Shown here: positions 1 to 8,721 of the stretch, piece by piece
How positions within the stretch are numbered: the first letter of the stretch is position 1
Layout of the letters: each line of letters starts with the position of its first letter
Assembly (NCBI GenBank): GCA_937901915.1
Contig: CALGUD010000154.1
Span: 1 to 23,139, forward strand
Origin: an uncultured Flavobacteriaceae bacterium
GTDB lineage: Bacteria > Bacteroidota > Bacteroidia > Flavobacteriales > Flavobacteriaceae
Length of the DNA stretch: 23,139 nucleotides
Reading direction: 5' to 3'
The notes under the pieces: model-generated
The model's input: the letters and a program-made list of their open reading frames with translations, nothing else
What the model was told of the DNA's origin: nothing
The model's database searches: none
Translations under genes and position numbers: made by a program

Positions 1-1103
1 AGACGCTTGTTCATATCATATTCCTGCCCGTTGTAGATCAATGGCATACCGGGAATACAATAGGTCAAAGCTGCAAAAACCTCTGACGCATCACCCATTC
101 TGTCGGAAACTGTTCCAGCCCAGGTATTTTCATCGTGGTTTGAAGTAAAATACATATTGATATCATCGTTTTCTAAAACGGTATCAATTTTTACCATATA
201 ATCATCCCATTCTTTGACGGTTTTTTTGCCTTGTGCAATATCATTCATGATATGATGAGCTTCCCAGCCATACTGCATATCAAAACCGTGTTTTAGTAGT
301 TCCGGGATTTCGGCCTCGGCGAGCATAAAAACAGGCTTAACTTCCCTGAGTTTTTTATTGGCTTCACTCCAGAAATCTACCGGCACTCCATGAGCCACAT
401 CGCATCTGAAACCATCAATATTATGCTCTTTTAACCAATATTTCATTTCGCTAATCATGGCTTTACGCATTTCGGTATTTTCAAAATTGAGATCGGCTAC
501 ATCGGTCCAACCCCACGATTCACCTGTTTCAGGGTTTATAGGGTCTATAATGTTTCCTTCCGCATCTTTGGTATAATATTCCGGGTGTTCCTTTATCCAG
601 GGATGGTCCCAACCGGTATGGTTAGGTACCCAGTCTATGATTACATAAATCCCATTGTCATGTGCCGTTTTTACCAGTTCATCAAAATCCTCCATTGTTC
701 CAAACTCCGGGTTTACTCCTCTGTAATCGGCTACAGAATAATAACTTCCCAAGTACTTTTCCCTTCCTTTAGGATCTTCAATATCACTTACAAAAAGATC
801 CCCTGTAGCTTTGCGTTTTTCTACAGATATGGGGTGGATAGGCATCAACCAGATGATTTTTACTCCCAACTCATTTAATTTGGGAATATCTTTTGTAAAA
901 GCATCAAAAGTTCCTTCTTCGGAGTACTGACGGATATTTGCTTCATAAATAACAGCCTTCTCTAATACCGGATCAGAGATAGGTTGAATTTTTTGTTTTT
1001 CTTTTACCGAAACTTCTGTATCCTGTTTATTTTCTTGCTTAACTTCCTGTTTACATGAAAAAAGGAAAAATGTTGCAACAATTGTGATGAATATTTTTTT
1101 CAT
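1..1103 (-). CDS. GH13 alpha-amylase-family lipoprotein (3' part outside the window)
   Basis: This gene encodes a glycoside hydrolase family 13 enzyme that should cut alpha-1,4-glucans. The first 367 codons are visible and the C-terminal end lies beyond the left edge. The N-terminus is a lipoprotein signal with lipobox LFSC (Cys17), so the protein is membrane-anchored. The residues after the cysteine (KQEVKQEN) are not a run of acids, so a periplasm-facing location is more likely than surface display; that is inference. The catalytic GH13 barrel starts near residue 50. Visible motifs are VPNH (159-162), GFRCDVAH with nucleophile Asp235, AEAE with acid/base Glu263, and SNHDEN with Asp324. The GMPLIYNGQE motif near 352-361 indicates that most of the barrel is present. 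It starts 22 nt after the upstream GH13 gene and is probably the last visible member of the leftward operon. Exact substrate preference cannot be read from the sequence. Confidence 0.93.
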   Translation of the reverse strand, partial: MKKIFITIVATFFLFSCKQEVKQENKQDTEVSVKEKQKIQPISDPVLEKAVIYEANIRQYSEEGTFDAFTKDIPKLNELGVKIIWLMPIHPISVEKRKATGDLFVSDIEDPKGREKYLGSYYSVADYRGVNPEFGTMEDFDELVKTAHDNGIYVIIDWVPNHTGWDHPWIKEHPEYYTKDAEGNIIDPINPETGESWGWTDVADLNFENTEMRKAMISEMKYWLKEHNIDGFRCDVAHGVPVDFWSEANKKLREVKPVFMLAEAEIPELLKHGFDMQYGWEAHHIMNDIAQGKKTVKEWDDYMVKIDTVLENDDINMYFTSNHDENTWAGTVSDRMGDASEVFAALTYCIPGMPLIYNGQEYDMNKR

Positions 1104-1125
1104 TTTGCTTTTGATTTATTTAATC

Positions 1126-3003
1126 TTACTTCAACTCTAAAACCATCGTGGTTTTACCTTCTATTTTAATATTATTAATTAATGCTATATCCTTTCCTGA
1201 GAGCACATCTTTACCTGTTTTAAAATTTAAAGTACGCTCGGCAAATCGCTCCGGGTTTAATTCTTGTGTATCAGGGTTATTGTTGATTACAACCATAACT
1301 GTTTCTTTATCATTATATCGAAAATAAACATATACATTATTTTCGGGAAGAAAATGCGTGGTTTTCCCGGAATGAATAACTTCCTTACCTTTTCTCCAGG
1401 TGAACAATTTAGAAGTAAAGTCAAAAAAAGCCGCTTGCTTTTCTGTCCTTCCTGATATTAAAAAAGCATTGTTCGTATCACTTTCCCACCCTCCGGGGAA
1501 ATCCCTTCGTATATCGCCATCTCCTTTACTTTTCTCTCCCTGCATGCCTATTTCACTACCATAATAAATTTGTGGAATTCCACGGATGGTAGCAATTAAG
1601 GTCATGGCCATTTTATACGCGTTTAAGTCTCCGTTATATATCTCATTAAAACGCGCTGTATCATGATTTTCTGCAAACACCAATAAATTATCAATGTCTT
1701 TGTAGAGAAAATCATTTACAAAGTTTTCATAAACTTTATACATCCCATCACTCCAATTGGTTTTATCTTCAGTAAAAACAGTACCTATAGCATCGTGTAA
1801 GGTAAAATCCATAACTGCCGGCAAATAGGTGTTATAATTTTGTAAAGCACCAATGGGACTGTCTTTCTGCCAATAGGATATCTGCGCCTGGTCATGGAGC
1901 CATACTTCTCCTACAATATTGAAATTGGGATATTCCTCCATAACAGATTTTGTCCATTGTGCTATTCCTTCTTTATCGTTGTATGAATAGGTATCTACCC
2001 TGAAGCCATCCAATCCTGCATATTCAATCCACCAAATAGCATTTTGAATGAGGTAATTTAGCACATAGGGGTTTCTTTGGTTTAAATCGGGCATGGTTTT
2101 AACAAACCAACCATCAACGCAGTATTTTGTATCAATCTGTGAAGCATTCGGGTCATATTGGGTAGACATACGGTAATTGGAATTTGCATAACCCGGAAAC
2201 TGATTGATCCAGTCATACATGGGCAGGTCTTTGATCATCCAGTGTTCTGCACCCCAGTGGTTGGTTACATAATCCATAATCAGTTTCATATCCCGCTTGT
2301 GCATTTCATCAGCCAAACGTTTGTAATCCTCATTTTTGCCGTAACGCGGATCAATTTTATACACATCGCTCTGTGCGTAGGTGTGGTATGAATATTGAGG
2401 ATCGTTATCTTCTAACAATGGGGTATTCCAGATGGCCGTTACCCCAAGTTCATCCAGGTAATCCAGGTGATTTATAATTCCCTGTATGTCGCCTCCATGG
2501 CGTCCGCCCTGGTGTGATCTGTTGGCCTTTTCCACAACATCGGGATGTGAATCATTTGCTTCATTCCCATTTGCAAAGCGGTCGGGCATGATGAGATATA
2601 TAAGGTCTGAAGAATCAAAACCTTTTCTTTGTGAGGAATTTGATTTTCTTTTCTTAAATTCATAAGGCTGGGAAAAAACAACCTTATTCTTTTTCTTAAA
2701 ATCTATCTGAAATTTACCCTCAGGCACATCTTTTGTATTAATTGTTATAAAAAGATAGTTCGGGTTCTCAGTTTTATCAATTTTAAGAATTTCTATTCCC
2801 TTTATTTCAGGTTCCAGTTGATTGATTTTATTTCCATAGGCCATTATCTGCAGCGTATTAATTTTCATTCCCGACCACCAGAATGGAGGTTCAACACGTT
2901 TTACCTGTCCAAATATTTCTATGGACAAGAAAAATAAAAAACCTAACAGGAATATCGATCTTTTCAGATTGTAAATAACAAAATTTATTTCCTTTAAATT
3001 CAT
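1126..3003 (-). CDS. SusA-like GH13 neopullulanase / cyclomaltodextrinase
   Basis: This 625-residue GH13 enzyme is predicted to hydrolyse maltodextrins, pullulan or cyclodextrins in the periplasm. A hydrophobic segment (about residues 16-31) ends in IFGQ, consistent with a type I signal peptide that has a long N-terminal stretch; there is no lipobox. Residues about 34-115 resemble the beta-sandwich N-domain of cyclomaltodextrinases (VEPPFWWSGM). The barrel follows, with DRFANG (141-146), YVTNH (245-249), GFRVD with nucleophile Asp337, GEVW with acid/base Glu366, and FAENHD with Asp448. The C-terminal sandwich runs from about 540. The length is close to that of Bacteroides SusA. The gene begins one base after the stop of the GH65 gene, so the two are probably translationally coupled. 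It should supply short maltodextrins or maltose to the permease and phosphorylase encoded upstream in the same operon. Confidence 0.93.
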   Translation of the reverse strand: MNLKEINFVIYNLKRSIFLLGFLFFLSIEIFGQVKRVEPPFWWSGMKINTLQIMAYGNKINQLEPEIKGIEILKIDKTENPNYLFITINTKDVPEGKFQIDFKKKNKVVFSQPYEFKKRKSNSSQRKGFDSSDLIYLIMPDRFANGNEANDSHPDVVEKANRSHQGGRHGGDIQGIINHLDYLDELGVTAIWNTPLLEDNDPQYSYHTYAQSDVYKIDPRYGKNEDYKRLADEMHKRDMKLIMDYVTNHWGAEHWMIKDLPMYDWINQFPGYANSNYRMSTQYDPNASQIDTKYCVDGWFVKTMPDLNQRNPYVLNYLIQNAIWWIEYAGLDGFRVDTYSYNDKEGIAQWTKSVMEEYPNFNIVGEVWLHDQAQISYWQKDSPIGALQNYNTYLPAVMDFTLHDAIGTVFTEDKTNWSDGMYKVYENFVNDFLYKDIDNLLVFAENHDTARFNEIYNGDLNAYKMAMTLIATIRGIPQIYYGSEIGMQGEKSKGDGDIRRDFPGGWESDTNNAFLISGRTEKQAAFFDFTSKLFTWRKGKEVIHSGKTTHFLPENNVYVYFRYNDKETVMVVINNNPDTQELNPERFAERTLNFKTGKDVLSGKDIALINNIKIEGKTTMVLELK

Positions 3004-3004
3004 T

Positions 3005-5311
3005 TTAAACTGTTATTAGATTATTGGGTGAAATAGTTATTTTCTCTCCGTTTACAAGAACATCTATTGGTGAGGGTCCATGTAATTCAAAGGATGATTT
3101 TTCCTGTTCAACTGTCACTTTTACAATATTTCCCCTGAAATTTATTTTAAAGGAATACGTTTTCCATTTTTCAGGGATTTTAGGGTCAAATGACAACATA
3201 TCATTTTTTATACGCATTCCTCCAAAGCCTTCCACAATACTCATCCATGTACCGGCCATAGAAGTAATATGCAGGCCTTCATGAACCTCTTTATTGTAAT
3301 CGTCCAGGTCTAAACGGGACGTTCTTAAATAAAATGCATAAGCCTGATCCATTTTATCAAGTTTTGCAGCCTGTATACAATGTACGCAGGGTGATAACGA
3401 AGACTCATGCACTGTAAATGGCTCATAAAAATCAAAATGGCTTTGTAATTGTTCTATTGTGAAATGATCTTCAAAGAAATAAAATCCCTGAAGTACATCG
3501 GCTTGTTTTATATATGGAGAACGCAAAATCCTGTCCCATGACCATTTTTGATTAATCGGACGTTGACTTTTATCCAGGTCAGCAACTGTAATTAATTCCT
3601 TATCAAGAAAACCATCCTGTTGTAAATACACTTTGTTTTCGGCAGAATATGGAAAATACATATTTTCAGCTACATCCAGCCATTTATATATTTCGGACTC
3701 AGAAAGGCCAGTTTTTTTCATTATTCGTTCATAATGGGCCTTATGCTCTTCTCCTACTTTATTTATATGCTGTACGGTAATTTTAATACACCATTGGGCC
3801 AGGTAGTTGGTATACCAATTATTATTAACGTTATTTTCATATTCATTAGGGCCGGTAACCCCTAAAATAACGTATTTTTCTTTTTCTTTAGAAAAATTTG
3901 CCCTTTGAAACCAAAAGCGGGCCACACCAATCATTACTTCCAGCCCCATTTCCGGTATATAACCGTAATCGCCTGAGTATCTCAAGTAGTTATGGATGGC
4001 ATATACAATGGCTCCGTTACGGTGAATTTCTTCAAAAGTAATTTCCCATTCATTGTGACACTCTTCACCATTCATGGTGACCATTGGGTATAAAGCAGCA
4101 CCGTTATTAAAACCTAATTTAGATGCATTTTCAATGGCTTTCTGAAGGTGATTAAAACGATACTCTAGTAAACTTCTGGCAACTTTTTCCTCTTTTGTAG
4201 CCATATAAAACGGAATGCAATAGGCTTCTGTATCCCAATAGGTACTTCCACCATATTTTTCGCCGGTAAACCCTTTTGGCCCAATATTTAAACGGGCATC
4301 GTTCCCCAGGTACGTTTGGTTGAGTTGAAAAATATTAAAACGTATACCTTGTTGTGCTTTTACATCGCCATCAATGGTAATATCAGCCATTTCCCATATC
4401 TTTCCCCAGGATCGTATTTGTTTTGACAATAATACGTCAAACCCCATAGAAGTGACTTTTTTTAATACGTCTTTCGAAGCATCTATTAGATTTTCTTTAT
4501 GATGGTTCATAGAAGTAACATAGCCTCCATATTTATGTATGGATAATGTCTGTCCTTTAGGAACCTCACTTTCAAATTGTAGGCCGATATAAGTATCTGT
4601 TTTGTTTGTTTTCCCTTCTATCTGAAGTAGATTTTCATTCAAGTAAATGGACGAATCCATAAAAGTCCCCACATAAAAATGAGTTTTTAAAGTTCTGGAT
4701 ACAATAACGGCCTGGTTTCCTATCTGATTGATATCTCTCGTTTCCCAGAATTTTTCTTCCCAGTTCGTGTCTTTGTTTTCAATACCACTATCAAGGTATG
4801 GTTCCAACACAACCTTAACATTCTTATTTAAAGGTGTTATAGAATATTTTATAGCCCCTACTTCGTTTATATCCAAACTTAAAAAGCGTTTGGAGGAGAT
4901 CTGAATTTCGGTACCGTTCTGAAGTGTAGCTGTGAAGGTACGTTTGTACCATCCTTCCTTCATATTTAACTCCCGTCGGTACTTTTCAATTTTTTTACAG
5001 GTATTCAAGTCAAGTACTTTACCATCAATTGTTACATGAATGCCTATCCAGTTAGGGGCATTCAAAACTTTGGCAAAGTATTCGGGATACCCGTTCTTCC
5101 ACCAACCTACCCTGGTTTTATCGGGATAATACACCCCGGCTATATAACTTCCTTGGAAGGTTTTCCCGGAATAGTATTCTTCAAAATTGGCTCGTTGTCC
5201 CATGGCTCCGTTGCCAAGACTGAACAAGCTCTCTGAAGATTCTACTTTTTCTGCATCAAACCCTTCTTCTATTATTGACCAATTATCTGGTACTATATAA
5301 TCCTGATTCAT
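3005..5311 (-). CDS. GH65 maltose phosphorylase
   Basis: This 768-residue cytoplasmic enzyme has no signal peptide. It should split maltose with inorganic phosphate into glucose and beta-D-glucose-1-phosphate. Family features include an N-terminal beta-sandwich (about 1-270), a linker, an alpha/alpha barrel (about 320-700) and a small C-terminal sheet domain. The acid catalyst is probably Glu490 in TGPNEY, close to Glu487 of the Lactobacillus enzyme as I recall it. The loop HNEWEITFEE (419-428) matches the segment I recall as setting maltose rather than trehalose or kojibiose specificity. KSQRPINQKW (581-590) and HITSMAGTW (681-689) are further conserved GH65 blocks, the latter near the phosphate site. 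The start overlaps the end of pgmB by 29 bases, which implies coupled expression. The adjacent beta-phosphoglucomutase supports the beta-anomer product. Trehalose or kojibiose phosphorylase is a less likely alternative. Confidence 0.93.
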   Translation of the reverse strand: MNQDYIVPDNWSIIEEGFDAEKVESSESLFSLGNGAMGQRANFEEYYSGKTFQGSYIAGVYYPDKTRVGWWKNGYPEYFAKVLNAPNWIGIHVTIDGKVLDLNTCKKIEKYRRELNMKEGWYKRTFTATLQNGTEIQISSKRFLSLDINEVGAIKYSITPLNKNVKVVLEPYLDSGIENKDTNWEEKFWETRDINQIGNQAVIVSRTLKTHFYVGTFMDSSIYLNENLLQIEGKTNKTDTYIGLQFESEVPKGQTLSIHKYGGYVTSMNHHKENLIDASKDVLKKVTSMGFDVLLSKQIRSWGKIWEMADITIDGDVKAQQGIRFNIFQLNQTYLGNDARLNIGPKGFTGEKYGGSTYWDTEAYCIPFYMATKEEKVARSLLEYRFNHLQKAIENASKLGFNNGAALYPMVTMNGEECHNEWEITFEEIHRNGAIVYAIHNYLRYSGDYGYIPEMGLEVMIGVARFWFQRANFSKEKEKYVILGVTGPNEYENNVNNNWYTNYLAQWCIKITVQHINKVGEEHKAHYERIMKKTGLSESEIYKWLDVAENMYFPYSAENKVYLQQDGFLDKELITVADLDKSQRPINQKWSWDRILRSPYIKQADVLQGFYFFEDHFTIEQLQSHFDFYEPFTVHESSLSPCVHCIQAAKLDKMDQAYAFYLRTSRLDLDDYNKEVHEGLHITSMAGTWMSIVEGFGGMRIKNDMLSFDPKIPEKWKTYSFKINFRGNIVKVTVEQEKSSFELHGPSPIDVLVNGEKITISPNNLITV

Positions 5312-5966
5312 CTTTCTTTTCCAATTTTTTAATCATTCTTAAATCAATTTCTGTCATATTAGAAAACACATAATCTGCATTGCCAAGTAATTTTTTGTCC
5401 CCTAATCCCACAGAAACCATCCCTGCAGCATTAGCTGCTTCAATACCGGCTTCTGAGTCTTCAAAAACAACACATTCTTTTGGTTTTATGCCAATTTTCT
5501 TTGCCGCTATTAAAAAAACTTCAGGATCAGGTTTAGCTGTAGTTACTGAGTTACCGTCCACGATAGCATCAAACATATTATACAGACCTGTTTTGTGAAG
5601 TATTGCAGGCGCATTTTTACTGGCAGACCCTAATGCAATAGGGTAACCACTCTTCTTTAATTCACTTATTAGGTTAGTTACTCCCGGAAGTATATCTTTC
5701 TCCGTCATATTTTCAACATAACTGAGATAATCTTCATTTTTTTCACTGGCGAGTTTTTCAAATTCATCTGATGATATTGATGCTCCTGCCCATTCCAAAA
5801 TTTTACTAAGGGAATCTATTCTGCTTACTCCTTTAAGCTTTTCATTCAGTTCCAGCGTAAGATCAAAACCGAAAAATTTGGCAGCTTTTTTCCATGCCAG
5901 GAAGTGAAACTTTGCCGTATCAACTATAACTCCATCCAAATCAAAAATAAATCCTTTCATCGTCAT
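5283..5966 (-). CDS. pgmB: Beta-phosphoglucomutase (HAD superfamily)
   Basis: This 227-residue cytoplasmic enzyme should convert beta-D-glucose-1-phosphate, the product of the neighbouring maltose phosphorylase, into glucose-6-phosphate. It has the HAD nucleophile motif FDLDGVIVDT with Asp9 as the phosphorylated residue and Asp11 as acid/base. The helical cap carries GVSR (46-49), a beta-PGM substrate signature. The core then has GSASKNA (113-119), Lys145 in AKPDPEVF, and FEDSEAGIEAA with Glu169/Asp170 for magnesium. Two ATG codons lie six bases apart. The purine-rich AGAAG directly abuts the first and sits six bases before the second (position 5960), so the true start may be Met3. It lies 15 bases after the permease gene and overlaps the GH65 start. 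Confidence 0.95.
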   Translation of the reverse strand: MTMKGFIFDLDGVIVDTAKFHFLAWKKAAKFFGFDLTLELNEKLKGVSRIDSLSKILEWAGASISSDEFEKLASEKNEDYLSYVENMTEKDILPGVTNLISELKKSGYPIALGSASKNAPAILHKTGLYNMFDAIVDGNSVTTAKPDPEVFLIAAKKIGIKPKECVVFEDSEAGIEAANAAGMVSVGLGDKKLLGNADYVFSNMTEIDLRMIKKLEKKDESGLYSTR

Positions 5967-5981
5967 CTTCTTTTAGTTATT

Positions 5982-7307
5982 TTAATCTTCATCATGTACC
6001 CGTGTAACCAAAGCTGCGGCAATGAGAAATGCCACCCCACTTGTTATGATGGCGTACATGGCATTCCCTCCGTATAAATATTTAACCAGCGGACCTCCTA
6101 TGAGTGCATTTATAATTTGAGGTATAACGATAAAGAAATTAAAGATGCCCATATAGACACCCATTTTTCTCGCTGGAATAGAACCGGCCAGGATAGCATA
6201 TGGCATTGCAAGGATACTTGCCCAGGCAATACCAACCCCTACCATAGATAGAATAAGCCAATATTCATTGGGAGCAAAATACATAGAGATTAGCCCAATA
6301 CCGCCAATGACAAGTGATACTGTATGCGTGAGTTTCCTCCCAAGCTTATAGGCTATGGTAGGTAGAAAAAAAGCAAATACTGCAGACACTGCATTGTATA
6401 TTCCAAACAGTACTCCAACCCAGTCTCCTGCATCTTGATATGTACCACTCTGGGAATCGTTCAGCGGAAGCCCATATACATGATGTGCTATAGCCGGTGT
6501 CGCAAAAACCCACATACCGAATAACCCGAACCAGGAGAAAAATTGTACCCATGATAGCTGACGCATGGTTACAGGCATTTTTTTAAAGTCAGAGAAAATG
6601 TCAAGCAGGCTCGATTTTCCTTCTTCTATTTCTTCTTTTACCTCATCGAATGAAAGCAACTCTTCGGGTGAATACTCTTTAGTACCTATAACCGTTACCA
6701 GAATACTTCCAACCAAAACCAATGCGCCGATAAAAAATGACCATAAGAGATTTAGCGGCACTGTACCTACAGCCGCTTCGTTAGAAATATTAAACCAATT
6801 TGCTAAAACATATGGCAGCCATGAGCCAATTACTGCACCTATTCCTATTAATACGGTTTGAATACTAAACCCGAGAGTTCTCTGGTCTGCAGGTAAATTA
6901 TCTGCAACCAATGCCCTGAATGGCTCCATCGCAATATTAAAAGATGCGTCCATGATCATGAGCATTCCTGCGCCTACCCATAAAGCAGGCATAAAAGCAG
7001 TAAACATATCGGCATTAGGCATTAAAATGAGCCCGAATGATGCTAGCAAAGCACCGGTAAGGAAATATGGCCTTCTGCGTCCCAGTTTAGTCCAGGTCCT
7101 GTCGCTATAATATCCAACAATAGGCTGAACTATTAAACCTGTGAGTGGGGCAACAAGCCAAAACCATGACAATTCATGTACATCGGCACCAAAAATTTGT
7201 AAAATTCTGCTGGCATTTGCATTTTGAAGGGCGAAACCCATCTGGATTCCCAGGAAACCGAAACTCATATTCCAGATTTCCCAAAAACTTAGCTTACGCT
7301 TTATCAT
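5982..7307 (-). CDS. MFS sugar permease, probable maltose/maltodextrin:cation symporter
   Basis: This 441-residue inner-membrane protein has about 12 hydrophobic segments. It belongs to the major facilitator superfamily and resembles the GPH/SLC45-like sugar symporters found in Bacteroidota starch loci. The loop between helices 2 and 3 (about 65-80) carries the MFS motif GYYSDRTWTKLGRRRP, and a second GRK-containing loop lies in the middle of the C-terminal half (YKLGRKLTHT). The central cytoplasmic loop (about 210-235) is strongly acidic. It is the first gene of the leftward operon, followed by pgmB after 15 bases and by maltose phosphorylase. That order indicates that the imported sugar is intact maltose or a short maltodextrin that is phosphorolysed inside the cell. 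The substrate assignment is inferred from context. Confidence 0.9.
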   Translation of the reverse strand: MIKRKLSFWEIWNMSFGFLGIQMGFALQNANASRILQIFGADVHELSWFWLVAPLTGLIVQPIVGYYSDRTWTKLGRRRPYFLTGALLASFGLILMPNADMFTAFMPALWVGAGMLMIMDASFNIAMEPFRALVADNLPADQRTLGFSIQTVLIGIGAVIGSWLPYVLANWFNISNEAAVGTVPLNLLWSFFIGALVLVGSILVTVIGTKEYSPEELLSFDEVKEEIEEGKSSLLDIFSDFKKMPVTMRQLSWVQFFSWFGLFGMWVFATPAIAHHVYGLPLNDSQSGTYQDAGDWVGVLFGIYNAVSAVFAFFLPTIAYKLGRKLTHTVSLVIGGIGLISMYFAPNEYWLILSMVGVGIAWASILAMPYAILAGSIPARKMGVYMGIFNFFIVIPQIINALIGGPLVKYLYGGNAMYAIITSGVAFLIAAALVTRVHDED

Positions 7308-7351
7308 TATCGTACTATGTTAATTAAACATACGATAAGCGCTATGACTTA

Positions 7352-7391
7352 TCAAAACTTATCTGTGAGAAGTAAAAATGTAAGTTTTGAT
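7352..7391 (-). promoter_or_regulatory. 11-bp inverted repeat in the permease leader
   Basis: The arms ATCAAAACTTA and TAAGTTTTGAT are perfect inverted copies separated by about 18 bases. A second short inverted repeat, GATAAG (7335-7340) with CTTATC (7349-7354), shares bases with the left arm, so the two stems exclude one another. The element could be an RNA structure at the start of the operon mRNA or a protein-binding site. Confidence 0.45.
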
Positions 7392-7395
7392 GGTT

Positions 7396-7403
7396 CAAAT
7401 ATA
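7396..7403 (-). promoter_or_regulatory. Candidate -7 element of the leftward maltose operon
   Basis: On the minus strand this reads TATATTTG, a perfect match to the Bacteroidota -7 consensus TAnnTTTG, about 90 bases before the permease start. No good TTTG-like -33 element lies at the expected distance (TTTC at 7427-7430 is the nearest), which would fit a promoter needing an activator. Transcription would begin near 7388, inside the adjacent inverted repeat. Confidence 0.45.
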
Positions 7404-7482
7404 CTAATTTATTTTAAACACACTATGAAAAAGGCAGAATGATAAAATGGCGACTTTCCATGCTCTATATTTTTTCGAAATG

Positions 7483-7662
7483 TTTCGCTATTGGCTTAAA
7501 ATGAGTAAACTAGATAAATTCTAATTCGCTATTGCTTAATGCTGGCGCGAGCGTCCAAGCTTATGCAACATTAAAAGTACAAGCCCCCCGGCAGGCAAAG
7601 TCCCCGCGCAGGCGGGATTAGTTCAACCATGCAACTCCAATTCGCTATCGCTCTTGGAATTG
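7483..7662. repeat. Short degenerate repeats with a locally GC-rich hairpin segment
   Basis: Three copies of TTCGCTAT occur at 7484, 7525 and 7641. The copies at 7523-7536 and 7639-7652 match at 13 of 14 bases (AATTCGCTATTGCT versus AATTCGCTATCGCT). Between them lies a GC-rich block with a stem of CCCGC (7603-7607) and GCGGG (7612-7616) around a 4-base loop. CAATTC (7638-7643) and GAATTG (7657-7662) form another small inverted repeat. The composition differs sharply from the AT-rich surroundings. It looks like a dispersed intergenic element or the remnant of one. Confidence 0.45.
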
Positions 7663-7670
7663 CGGTTTCA

Positions 7671-8693
7671 CTAATATGGTCTGGTGGATTCCCGCTCTAC
7701 AATGGTAGTTTTGAGAACTTCGGTGTGGTAATTTTCATCATCTTCCAGTTCTTCTAATTTATTGATGAGCATCCTTGCAGCTATTTCACCCATTTGTAAT
7801 CCGTGCTGATTAACTGTTGTGAGTCGGGGATAAAAATGTTTGGAAAGCATTCCGTCTGTGAACCCAATAAATGAAATATCCTCCGGGATTTTAAAGCCCC
7901 TCTGAATGGCTTCACGCATAGCACTTACTGCAAATATTTCATTAACGGACAAAACACCGTCAAATTTTTCCCTTTCAAACAACTCTGCTATGGGCTCCTG
8001 ACAAAAATTAATATCATCAATTTTTACAATGAGGTTTTCCTCGAAAGGTATACCAAAATCTGCTAATGCATTCTTATAGCCCATTGTTCTTAGTTTACCT
8101 ACACTCAAATAATCTGTAGTACTTATTAAGGCTATTCTTTTGCAACCGGTATCCAGCAAGTATTTAACCGCTTTGTATGCTCCCTGGGCGTCATCAACAA
8201 TAACTTTATCACAATATATTTCATCAGACACCCGGTCAAACATCACCAGGGGCATACCTTGATTAATAGCTTCACGCAGGTGATGAAAGTCTTTTCTTTT
8301 TTGTGTGTCTTTAGACAATGAAATAATAAACCCGTCAATACTACTGTTTGCTAGGGTTTCCATATTGATCACTTCCTTATCAAAAGATTCGTCAGACAAA
8401 CATACGATCACATTATATCCTGCTTCATTGGCCACTTTCTCTATTCCACTCACTACTGTAGTAAAGAAATGATGGACGATTTCAGGAATTATCACCCCAA
8501 TATTTTTTGTTTTCCTGTTTTGAAGACTTATAGCAATGCTGTTGGGTTTATAATTGTAGAATTTAGCAAAGGCCTGGATTTTATCTTTGGTATCCTGGCC
8601 AATTTCTTTACTGTTCCGCAACGCTTTTGACACCGTAGAAACTGAAACATCCAATTCGGTTGCAATTTGCTTAAGGGTAACCCTTTTTTTCAT
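7671..8693 (-). CDS. LacI-family transcriptional regulator of the alpha-glucan locus (copy 1)
   Basis: This 340-residue DNA-binding regulator has the LacI helix-turn-helix at about residues 5-24 (VTLKQIATELDVSVSTVSKALR) followed by the hinge helix (YNYKPNSIAISLQ). A periplasmic-binding-protein-like effector domain begins at NIGVIIPEIVHHFF and ends with the family's usual TTVNQH and RMLINKLE blocks. It lies between the two divergent halves of the maltose locus and probably controls both in response to a maltodextrin-type ligand. Its recognition helix is nearly identical to that of the second LacI protein encoded at 16181-17194. A LacI-like palindrome sits about 100 bases upstream of its start, shared with the susC promoter region. 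Whether it represses or activates cannot be decided from sequence, although the operator position suggests activation. Confidence 0.93.
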   Translation of the reverse strand: MKKRVTLKQIATELDVSVSTVSKALRNSKEIGQDTKDKIQAFAKFYNYKPNSIAISLQNRKTKNIGVIIPEIVHHFFTTVVSGIEKVANEAGYNVIVCLSDESFDKEVINMETLANSSIDGFIISLSKDTQKRKDFHHLREAINQGMPLVMFDRVSDEIYCDKVIVDDAQGAYKAVKYLLDTGCKRIALISTTDYLSVGKLRTMGYKNALADFGIPFEENLIVKIDDINFCQEPIAELFEREKFDGVLSVNEIFAVSAMREAIQRGFKIPEDISFIGFTDGMLSKHFYPRLTTVNQHGLQMGEIAARMLINKLEELEDDENYHTEVLKTTIVERESTRPY

Positions 8694-8721
8694 TTTTTAT
8701 ACTAATTATTAAATAAAAGTA

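Larger units (their letters stand above)
7308..7670. promoter_or_regulatory. Intergenic region between the permease operon and the first lacI gene
   Basis: This 363-base stretch contains no credible gene. The half next to the permease is AT-rich and holds its candidate leftward promoter and an 11-base inverted repeat. The half next to the end of lacI (about 7520-7670) is locally GC-rich and holds repeated TTCGCTAT units and small hairpins. These parts are annotated separately. Confidence 0.6.

Noticed and set aside
585..878. 97-codon reading frame on the plus strand
   Set aside because: It lies entirely antisense to the well-supported GH13 gene, whose catalytic motifs are intact.
7476..7487. 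CGAAATGTTTCG as a third LacI operator before the permease
   Set aside because: It is palindromic but matches the other two operators only at the core, is centred on TG rather than CG, and lies far from the -7 element.
7561..7620. GC-rich repeated segment as a CRISPR array or tRNA fragment
   Set aside because: There are no regularly spaced direct repeats with unique spacers and no cloverleaf-like pairing.
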